A stretch of 7,313 nucleotides of DNA from Chloroflexota bacterium (GTDB taxonomy: Bacteria > Chloroflexota > Anaerolineae > 4572-78 > J111). Positions within the stretch are counted from its first letter, which is position 1, and the number at the start of each line of letters is the position of its first letter. Positions 1 through 4,586 of this stretch are shown here, in pieces. The stretch spans positions 1 to 7,313 of the forward strand of contig RFJF01000665.1 of NCBI GenBank assembly GCA_003695455.1. Direction: 5' to 3'. A program made the translations under genes and the position numbers. The notes under the pieces were generated by a model. That model had not been told where the DNA came from. It was given only the letters and a program-made list of their open reading frames with translations, and did not search any database.

Positions 1-133
1 ATCTATTTTTTGTAATTATGTTAATTCGTTAGGGGCCTGACCCTTTTTTCAGGAGACTCAACAATGAACAATGAACAAATCTCAAACTCACCCAACCCCA
101 AACACTCAACAAACGCTATAAACTCCAAAAACT
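1..133. other. Non-coding 3' flank of ruvC
   Basis: No gene is supported here. The stretch starts AT-rich, then has a small CCTGA/TCAGG hairpin (36-40 with 49-53, 8-base loop) and a tiny GGG/CCC hairpin (33-35 with 41-43) followed by six T at 44-49 on the plus strand. The stems are too short for a convincing terminator. From 74 to 139 the plus strand has a single G (at 115), so a plus-strand transcript would be C-rich and G-poor, as Rho loading sites are. ruvC transcripts run the other way and would be C-poor here. An 11-base match to a XerD half-site lies at 16-26. Confidence 0.5.
61..81. repeat. Short heptamer tandem repeat (ACAATGA type)
   Basis: Two perfect copies of ACAATGA (61-67, 68-74) are followed by a decayed third, ACAAATC (75-81). 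Further seven-base periodicity may continue into 82-133, but the copies are too diverged to count reliably. Similar short heptamer arrays occur at 4548-4561 and 5971-6005, always between genes or at gene ends, so this looks like one member of a dispersed class of short tandem repeats. Confidence 0.5.
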
Positions 134-616
134 CTACAAGCTCAGCAGCCGGGCAGAATGAAGATGGCAGATGGCTACCGCCAGCGCGTCGGCGGCGTCA
201 TCGGGGCGGGGGATTTCTTCAAGGTTCAGCAGTAATTTGACCATCTGTTGAATCTGCTGTTTGTCTGCGCCGCCGTAGCCGGTGACGGCCTGTTTGATTT
301 CCAGCGGTTTGTATTCGGCGATGGGTAAATCGGCGTTGGCCAGGGCCAGCATGGCTGCCCCGCGTCCGTGGCCCACCGTCAGCGCGGTGGTTACGTTTCG
401 GCCAAAAAACAGTTCTTCAATGGCCGCCGATTCCGGCTGCCACCGGTCAATCAACACCGTCAGTTCACGGTAGATGATTTGCAGCCGCTGGGCCAGCGGC
501 GTGCCCGCCACAGTGGTAATAACACCGCCGGCGACCATATGCGCATGGTCGCCGGCGCTTTCTACCACCCCCCAGCCGGTGATGGCCAGGCCGGGGTCAA
601 TGCCAATCACCCGCAC
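134..616 (-). CDS. ruvC: RuvC, Holliday junction resolvase
   Basis: This 160-residue protein is a crossover junction endodeoxyribonuclease that cuts four-way DNA junctions made by RuvAB in recombinational repair. It has the RNase H-like fold signature GIDPG near the N-terminus. The four expected metal-binding acids are present: Asp7, Glu67 (in AIEELF), Asp140 and Asp143 (in DDAADAL). The FFGRN segment after Glu67 is typical, and length matches the family (about 160-175). Translation starts at GTG (614-616), two bases after the yebC stop and without a clear Shine-Dalgarno, so translational coupling to yebC is likely. The yebC-ruvC order is common, but ruvA and ruvB do not follow: the downstream 133 bases are non-coding. 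Identification is secure; coupling is inferred. Confidence 0.96.
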   Translation of the reverse strand: MRVIGIDPGLAITGWGVVESAGDHAHMVAGGVITTVAGTPLAQRLQIIYRELTVLIDRWQPESAAIEELFFGRNVTTALTVGHGRGAAMLALANADLPIAEYKPLEIKQAVTGYGGADKQQIQQMVKLLLNLEEIPRPDDAADALAVAICHLHSARLLSL

Positions 617-618
617 AA

Positions 619-1371
619 CTAGGCAGTTTCCATGGCAGCAATGGCTTCATCGCTGATGGCCAGGCCGGAGTAAACCTGATCCACGTCATCCAGTTCTTCC
701 AGCGCTTCAATGATGCCCATTACTTTCATTGTTTCTGCCTGCCCCAATTCAATTTCATTTTTGGGTACTTGCGAAAGCTGGGCTTCGTCAATTTTCAGGC
801 CGGCCTCTTCCAGCCCGGAAACCACGGTGTGCAGGTCTGAGGCGGCGGTGTAAATTTCAAAGAGGTCGTCGCCGGTTTCAACGTCGTCGGCGCCGGCTTC
901 CAGCGCGGCCATAAAAACATCATCCGGGTCCTGGTCGGTACGTTCAATGGTGATGTAGCCTTTGGTATCAAACATCCAGCTCACCGAGCCGGCTTCGGCC
1001 ATGTTACCGCCCATTTTGTTGAGAATGCGGCGCACATCGGCCAGGGTACGGTTGCGGTTGTCGGTGACGCATTTGATAAGCACCGGGATTCCGTGAGGGG
1101 CAAAGGCTTCGTAGGTGATTTCTTCAACAGCGCCGCCCTCAAGTTCGCCGGTACCTTTTTTGATGGCCCGTTCAATGTTGTCTTTGGGCATGTTGGCGGC
1201 TCTGGCCTTTTCTACGGCCAGCCGCAGCGATGGATTGGAATTTGGGTCGCCGCCGCCGGTGCGGGCTGCCAGCATAATATCGCGGGCCAGCCGGGTAAAA
1301 ATTTTGCCCCGTTTGGCATCTTCCGCGCCTTTTTTCCGTTTGATAGTACTCCATTTACTGTGTCCAGACAT
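619..1371 (-). CDS. yebC: YebC/PmpR (TACO1) family protein
   Basis: This 250-residue protein belongs to the YebC/PmpR/TACO1 family. Members have been described as transcriptional regulators and, more recently, as ribosome-associated factors helping translation of difficult stretches such as proline runs; the mitochondrial homologue TACO1 aids COX1 translation. The N-terminus, beginning MSGHSKWSTIKRKKGAED, is the family hallmark. It is followed by the conserved RLARDI, NMPKDNIERAIKKGTGE and YEAFAPHG segments and the acidic C-terminal domain ending in VYSGLAISDEA. Length is as expected. The start is supported by AAGGGG six bases upstream of ATG. It is the first gene of a two-gene unit with ruvC and has its own promoter about 95 bases upstream. 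Cytosolic. Which of the two proposed activities applies cannot be told from sequence. Confidence 0.95.
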   Translation of the reverse strand: MSGHSKWSTIKRKKGAEDAKRGKIFTRLARDIMLAARTGGGDPNSNPSLRLAVEKARAANMPKDNIERAIKKGTGELEGGAVEEITYEAFAPHGIPVLIKCVTDNRNRTLADVRRILNKMGGNMAEAGSVSWMFDTKGYITIERTDQDPDDVFMAALEAGADDVETGDDLFEIYTAASDLHTVVSGLEEAGLKIDEAQLSQVPKNEIELGQAETMKVMGIIEALEELDDVDQVYSGLAISDEAIAAMETA

Positions 1372-1465
1372 ACCATGCCCCTTCTGTCATTCATCAGAAT
1401 ATGTTGTTGGTTTTTTACATGAACCGCCGCCAAACCGGGCGTTTGTCCATGGAATGTGGTCGGTT

Positions 1466-1495
1466 ATTATAGCATTAAGGCTGAATTTCTGCCAG
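1466..1495 (-). promoter_or_regulatory. Extended -10 promoter for yebC-ruvC
   Basis: On the minus strand a perfect TATAAT (1471 down to 1466) is preceded by TGC, giving the extended -10 motif TGCTATAAT. CTGGCA at 1495-1490 matches the -35 consensus at four of six bases with an 18-base spacer. The predicted start is near 1459, giving a leader of roughly 88 bases before the yebC ATG. This is the best housekeeping-type promoter upstream of the operon. Confidence 0.65.
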
Positions 1496-1508
1496 CATCG
1501 GCGGAGTC

Positions 1509-1566
1509 AAAAAACAGGGCAAGACAGAGACCACCCCCAACAGGCATCGGGATAATTTGTCTGCCC
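1509..1566 (-). terminator. Possible intrinsic terminator after ftsK
   Basis: On the minus strand GGGCAGAC (1566-1559) can pair with GTCTTGCCC (1525-1517) with one bulged base, and this is followed by TG and six T (1514-1509), as in Rho-independent terminators. The loop is long (33 bases), which weakens the call, though CCC and GGGGG runs within it could fold further. It lies about 66 bases after the ftsK stop and just before the yebC promoter, a sensible place for termination. Confidence 0.35.
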
Positions 1567-1586
1567 GGTGAAAGTCTGTCTTTGAG

Positions 1587-1615
1587 GTAGAAACGCTCAA
1601 TTCGGGCGTTTCTGC
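1587..1615 (-). other. Stem-loop in ftsK 3' region
   Basis: AGAAACGC (1589-1596) pairs perfectly with GCGTTTCT (1606-1613). With wobble and flanking pairs the stem reaches about 12 pairs (1587-1598 with 1604-1615) around a five-base loop. It starts 17 bases after the ftsK stop on the minus strand. No T-tract follows, so it is more likely a 3'-end stabilising hairpin, or a partner of the terminator at 1509-1566, than a terminator by itself. Confidence 0.4.
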
Positions 1616-1632
1616 AGAGGGTGGCGGCAAAG

Positions 1633-3867
1633 TTAGCCGGCCACGTCCTGCTCAAATTCGGGGTAAGCGTCTTCTGCGGAATCTTCTTTCCACAGCACTT
1701 CGCGGGGTTTGGCGCCGTTGGCCGGGCCAATAACGCCCTCTTCTTCAAGCTGGTCCATCAACCGCGAGGCGCGGGGGTAGCCAATGCCCAGCCGCCGCTG
1801 GAGCAGGCTGGTGGAGGCGCGTCCGGAGTCAATAATCAATTTGATGGCTTCTTCCAGCATATCGTCTTTGTCGGCTTCGGCCAGAATGCCGGCCCACGGC
1901 GGCTCGACGGGTTTGGCGGGTTGGTCGTCGGCCTGCACGGGTAAGGTGGGTGTGCTGCGCGATGCCTTCCAGAAATTTACAATGTTGCTGATTTCAGCAT
2001 CAGACAGAAAGCAGCCCTGCAAGCGGGCCAGTTTGGGCGAATCCGGGGCCATGTACAGCATATCGCCGCGGCCCAGCAATTTTTCTGCGCCGGGGGTGTC
2101 CAGAATCACCCGCGAGTCAATCTGGCTGGTAACGGCAAAGGCAATGCGGGTGGGAAAGTTGGCTTTGATCAGCCCGGTCACCACATCCACCGAGGGGCGC
2201 TGGGTGGCAATGACCAGGTGAATGCCCGTAGCGCGCGCCATTTGGGCAATGCGGGCAATGTGGCGCTCCACCTCGTCCGGGGCCATCATCATCAAATCAG
2301 CCAGTTCGTCAATGACCACCACCATGTAGGGCAGCCGCTCGCCTTTGGCCCCAACTTTGCGGTTGTAGCCAGATACGCTGCGCGCGCCGGCTTTGGCAAA
2401 GAGCTTGTAGCGCCGCTCCATTTCACGCGTAATCCAGGCCAGCGCGCCCACTACCTGCTCAAAATCTGTAACCACCGGGGCAATCAAATGCGGTATTCCG
2501 TTGAAGCTGGTCAGTTCGACCATTTTGGGGTCAATCATCAAAAAACGGAGCTGCTCCGGGGCGTGGGTCATCAGCAGGGTAGAAATGAGCGCATTGATAC
2601 ACACACTTTTGCCGGAGCCGGTAGCGCCGGCCACCAGCACGTGCGGCATATCGGCCAGCGAGGCGAACACCGGTTGGCCGGAAACGTCTTTGCCCAGTGC
2701 CACCAGCAGCGGCTTTTTGCTTTTTTGAAAGGCTTTGTCTTCAACAACGCCGCGCAGCGAAACCATTGTTTTTTCAGCGTTGGGAACCTCAATGCCAACC
2801 AGCGGGCGGCCCGGCACCGGCGTTTCAATGCGGATGGGCGCCGCCGACAGGGCCAGCGCCAGATCGTTGTTGAGTGCGGCAATTTTATTGACCCGCACCC
2901 GCTGCTGCACCACCGAACCATCCGGTAGTTTGCGCTCCAGCGTGCCCAGTTTCAGTCCAAATTGGGTAACCGTAGGGCCGGTGTTGATTTCTACCACGGT
3001 GGCCGGAATGCCAAAGCCGCCCAGCGTGTCTTCGATAATTTGGGCCTGGTAACGGGCGTTGGCCCCGTGCGTGGGGTCCTGATTGGGCGGCGCCAGCAAG
3101 TCAATAGGGGGAAGTTTACGCCGTGTGGCAGGCATAGCGGCCAGCGCCGCTTCTGCGGTGAGGGGGGGCGGGGCAAGCGGTTTGGGCGGCATGGCGGGTT
3201 TGGCTTTGGGAACAGGTTTTGGCGCTGCGGAAACACGTGGCGGCTGCGTCTCCTCGGGCGGGGCAGGCGGCTCGGTCTGCCGGCGGCGTTCCAGATTGTC
3301 GGTGGCCCAGTTGCCGGCCAGTTCGGCCCAGCGGGCGGCATCGGCAAACGAGAGCCGAAAGAGCAGCCCCACCGCTGCCAGCCCCAGCGCCATCAGCACC
3401 ACCACGGCCAGCGTCTGCCCCACCAGTTCCACAAAAAAGTTGCTGATTCCCCAGCCCACAAATCCGCCGCCGCCGCCGTTGCGGGCCAGCCGCACGGCGT
3501 ATTCGCCGGGTTCAACCGCCAGCAGATGGGTCAGCCCCAGCGCGGCCACAAACAACAGTTCGCCGCCAACAATCATATCCAGCGGCAGGGGTTCATCCTC
3601 ATTTTTCAACCGGCTCCACACCAGCAGCCCGCCAAAAGCGCCCATCAACAGCGCGCCCGGAATTGCGCCCCAGCCAAACAACTGGCTGAACAGCGTGCCC
3701 CACCACTGGCTGATACTGCCGTCCGTCAGCGACAACAGACTGAGCAGGGTAATTGCCGCCACCAGCAGCAGCGCCCCGCCGGTCAATTCTCGCCGGTAGG
3801 TGTGCAGGCGTTCAACAATTTGCCGTGTAACGGGAACCGGTTTGCTTTTACTTTTTCTGGCGGCCAT
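1633..3867 (-). CDS. ftsK: FtsK/SpoIIIE DNA translocase
   Basis: This is a 744-residue membrane-anchored DNA pump that moves chromosomal DNA through the closing division septum; in family members it also activates XerCD recombination at dif. Four hydrophobic segments lie near residues 31-47, 68-86, 99-117 and 145-172. A short Pro/Ala/Lys-rich linker follows (about 195-240), far shorter than in E. coli FtsK and nearer to SpoIIIE. The motor has Walker A GATGSGKS (414-421), the segment LRFLMIDPKMVELTSF and Walker B VVVIDELADL (516-525). The winged-helix gamma domain (about 667-727) keeps the DNA-reading segment LLQRRLGIGYPRASRLMD. I place the start at 3867 because AGAGAG sits just upstream; an in-frame ATG at 3912 would add 15 residues but has no ribosome site. 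Single-gene unit. Confidence 0.95.
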   Translation of the reverse strand: MAARKSKSKPVPVTRQIVERLHTYRRELTGGALLLVAAITLLSLLSLTDGSISQWWGTLFSQLFGWGAIPGALLMGAFGGLLVWSRLKNEDEPLPLDMIVGGELLFVAALGLTHLLAVEPGEYAVRLARNGGGGGFVGWGISNFFVELVGQTLAVVVLMALGLAAVGLLFRLSFADAARWAELAGNWATDNLERRRQTEPPAPPEETQPPRVSAAPKPVPKAKPAMPPKPLAPPPLTAEAALAAMPATRRKLPPIDLLAPPNQDPTHGANARYQAQIIEDTLGGFGIPATVVEINTGPTVTQFGLKLGTLERKLPDGSVVQQRVRVNKIAALNNDLALALSAAPIRIETPVPGRPLVGIEVPNAEKTMVSLRGVVEDKAFQKSKKPLLVALGKDVSGQPVFASLADMPHVLVAGATGSGKSVCINALISTLLMTHAPEQLRFLMIDPKMVELTSFNGIPHLIAPVVTDFEQVVGALAWITREMERRYKLFAKAGARSVSGYNRKVGAKGERLPYMVVVIDELADLMMMAPDEVERHIARIAQMARATGIHLVIATQRPSVDVVTGLIKANFPTRIAFAVTSQIDSRVILDTPGAEKLLGRGDMLYMAPDSPKLARLQGCFLSDAEISNIVNFWKASRSTPTLPVQADDQPAKPVEPPWAGILAEADKDDMLEEAIKLIIDSGRASTSLLQRRLGIGYPRASRLMDQLEEEGVIGPANGAKPREVLWKEDSAEDAYPEFEQDVAG

Positions 3868-3904
3868 GTCTCTCTGCCGGGGTTGTGATAAAATAGAGTG
3901 AACA

Positions 3905-3935
3905 AACAACATCAGAAATTTAACATAATGTTGTT
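3905..3935. promoter_or_regulatory. Inverted repeats in the ftsK leader
   Basis: AACAACAT (3905-3912) and ATGTTGTT (3928-3935) form a perfect 8-bp inverted repeat with a 15-base gap. A second dyad, AACAT-A-ATGTT (3922-3932), overlaps the right arm. If the promoter at 3942-3970 is used, both lie at the very start of the ftsK transcript. They could form a 5' hairpin or bind a protein. The first is not followed by a T-tract. Function unknown. Confidence 0.4.
3918..3928 (-). other. XerD half-site-like sequence
   Basis: On the minus strand this 11-mer reads TTATGTTAAAT, identical to the XerD-binding arm of E. coli dif as I recall it. The adjacent bases where a XerC arm should lie do not resemble one (about four of eleven against a consensus), so a complete 28-bp dif site is not supported. 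The stretch is AT-rich, which raises the chance of coincidence. Its place just upstream of ftsK, whose product activates XerCD, makes it worth recording. Confidence 0.2.
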
Positions 3936-3941
3936 GATTTT

Positions 3942-3970
3942 AGTCTACTAACTTTTTTGCACTATGTCAA
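3942..3970 (-). promoter_or_regulatory. Predicted ftsK promoter
   Basis: On the minus strand a perfect -35 TTGACA (3970-3965) is followed after exactly 17 bases by TAGACT (3947-3942), matching the -10 consensus at four of six positions. The predicted start is near 3935, giving a leader of about 68 bases. The -35 lies 23 bases upstream of the GTG of the divergent small membrane gene, so the two genes share this short control region. Confidence 0.5.
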
Positions 3971-3992
3971 GCTGGTTTGGGGGCAGGTTTTT

Positions 3993-4154
3993 GTGATTGG
4001 AACAATATTACTGGTGGTGATTTGTGGCGTTGCATTGGCGGTTGCGATTGCCGCCGTAGTGCTGCTGGTGCGGGCCGGCGAGCGCGACGGGGTATCATCT
4101 GCCCGGCAGGACTGGATTCAACGCCGCAGCGACGACGATGAACGGGAGTGGTGA
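3993..4154 (+). CDS. Small single-pass membrane protein, function unknown
   Basis: I do not recognise this protein. From GTG at 3993 it has 53 residues: one hydrophobic helix (about 3-26, rich in Val, Ile, Ala and Leu), an arginine directly after it, and a charged, probably disordered tail with a DDDERE run near the end. The positive-inside rule suggests the tail faces the cytosol. GGGGGCAGG five bases before the GTG is a strong ribosome site, which favours this start over the in-frame TTG at 3957 (65 residues). It is divergent from ftsK. Its TGA ends one base before the stop of the convergent gene at 4156-4398. I found no clean plus-strand promoter. Composition and ribosome site argue it is real. 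Confidence 0.65.
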   Translation: MIGTILLVVICGVALAVAIAAVVLLVRAGERDGVSSARQDWIQRRSDDDEREW

Positions 4155-4155
4155 A

Positions 4156-4398
4156 TCAAATCATAAATCGCAGGCGGGCCATGTAGTCGCCCAGTTCTTT
4201 GAGTTTGCGGGCGCTCGATTCATCACCCCTGGCCCGGAACATCTCAACCATCCCTTCCAGTTCGGCAAAAAATACGCCGTCACAGGAACTGAGGTTGACG
4301 CTGATAATCTGCTGCAATTCATCTTTGTCTTTGGCCCGCACAATTTTGCGCAGCAGCGCCTGCGCTTGCTGATGGGTCATCGTTCCGGCAGTTGACAT
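4156..4398 (-). CDS. Small helical protein, function unknown
   Basis: This 80-residue soluble protein is not one I can name. It reads as two or three amphipathic helices: a Gln/Lys-rich first half with KDKDELQQII, then a second half with FFAELEGMVEMFRARGDESSARKLKELGDYMARLRFMI. The last pattern (bulky start, 'RARGDE' turn, Leu/Ala heptads) recalls small helical modules next to TPR-type proteins in Chloroflexota and Cyanobacteria, but that is a loose resemblance. AAGGGAG six bases upstream supports the ATG at 4398. It is transcribed away from the AlbA_2 ATPase gene, probably from 4523-4551, giving a leader of about 118 bases with a G-quadruplex motif and an 8-bp array. It converges on the small membrane gene with a one-base gap. 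One cysteine, no membrane segment or signal peptide. Confidence 0.75.
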   Translation of the reverse strand: MSTAGTMTHQQAQALLRKIVRAKDKDELQQIISVNLSSCDGVFFAELEGMVEMFRARGDESSARKLKELGDYMARLRFMI

Positions 4399-4419
4399 GA
4401 TTTACTCCCTTGAAAATAA

Positions 4420-4459
4420 GCGATTCAGCGATTCAACGATTCAGCGATTCAACGATTTG
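4420..4459. repeat. Five-unit 8-bp tandem array
   Basis: Five consecutive octamers occur: GCGATTCA, GCGATTCA, ACGATTCA, GCGATTCA, ACGATTTG. Units alternate at the first base (G or A) and the last is decayed. A further GCGAACGA follows. The array lies 21 bases upstream of the start of the small helical gene and would be inside its mRNA leader, just 5' of the ribosome site. Flanking sequence to about 4515 also looks like decayed short repeats. Confidence 0.75.
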
Positions 4460-4481
4460 GCGAACGACAGATGGCGAATGA

Positions 4482-4511
4482 CCCCCTGCCACCCGGCACC
4501 CCTGCTACCCC
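4482..4511 (-). promoter_or_regulatory. G-quadruplex motif in mRNA leader
   Basis: On the minus strand four G runs (GGGG at 4511-4508, GGGG at 4502-4499, GGG at 4494-4492, GGGGG at 4486-4482) are separated by loops of five, four and five bases. This fits the canonical G3+ N1-7 rule. If the promoter at 4523-4551 is used, the motif begins about five bases after the transcript start of the small helical gene, so a 5'-terminal RNA quadruplex is possible. Folding is inferred. Confidence 0.5.
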
Positions 4512-4522
4512 GCAATACCGAG

Positions 4523-4551
4523 ACTATAGCACGAGCCGCCCAAATCAACAA
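4523..4551 (-). promoter_or_regulatory. Leftward promoter for small helical gene
   Basis: On the minus strand TATAGT (4528-4523) is preceded by TGC, an extended -10. TTGTTG (4551-4546) sits exactly 17 bases upstream; it matches only the TTG of the -35 consensus, which extended -10 promoters tolerate. The predicted start is near 4516. Its -35 directly abuts that of the rightward promoter. Confidence 0.5.
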
Positions 4552-4561
4552 TTGACAATTG
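4548..4561. repeat. ACAATTG heptamer pair forming a palindrome over both -35 boxes
   Basis: Two perfect ACAATTG heptamers lie in tandem (4548-4554, 4555-4561). Together they give CAATTG-A-CAATTG (4549-4561), a 6+1+6 palindrome. The rightward TTGACA is created across the junction of the two units, and the leftward TTGTTG overlaps the first. The arrangement could be an operator controlling both genes, or merely a repeat that happened to supply a -35. Confidence 0.55.
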
Positions 4562-4580
4562 CCGCCGGTTCACTGATAAT
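4552..4580 (+). promoter_or_regulatory. Near-consensus promoter for the AlbA_2 ATPase gene
   Basis: A perfect -35 TTGACA (4552-4557), a 17-base spacer and a -10 GATAAT (4575-4580, five of six) make this the strongest sigma-70-type promoter in the window. The expected start, seven bases after the -10, is position 4587, the A of the ATG. The mRNA would therefore be leaderless, which agrees with the absence of a ribosome site before that ATG. Confidence 0.7.
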
Positions 4581-4586
4581 TGAGCT

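Noticed and set aside
32..53. Intrinsic terminator near the left edge
   Set aside because: Stems are only three or five pairs; the T run follows the weaker stem and faces away from ruvC.
1415..1450. Eleven-codon minus-strand reading frame in the yebC leader
   Set aside because: It has no ribosome site and no codon runs suggestive of attenuation; short frames like this are expected by chance in 88 bases.
2962..3888. Long plus-strand open frame (308 codons) opposite ftsK
   Set aside because: It is antisense to the well-conserved FtsK N-terminus and linker, its His/Gln/Gly-rich composition is that of a GC-rich shadow frame, and it has no ribosome site.
3868..3912. Longer ftsK start at 3912
   Set aside because: The extra 15 residues are not family-like and there is no ribosome site before that ATG, while AGAGAG precedes the ATG at 3867.
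3918..3945. Complete dif site upstream of ftsK
   Set aside because: The XerD-like arm is perfect but the putative XerC arm matches at chance level.
4420..4459. CRISPR-like array
   Set aside because: Units are 8 bp and directly abutting with no spacers; there are no cas genes.
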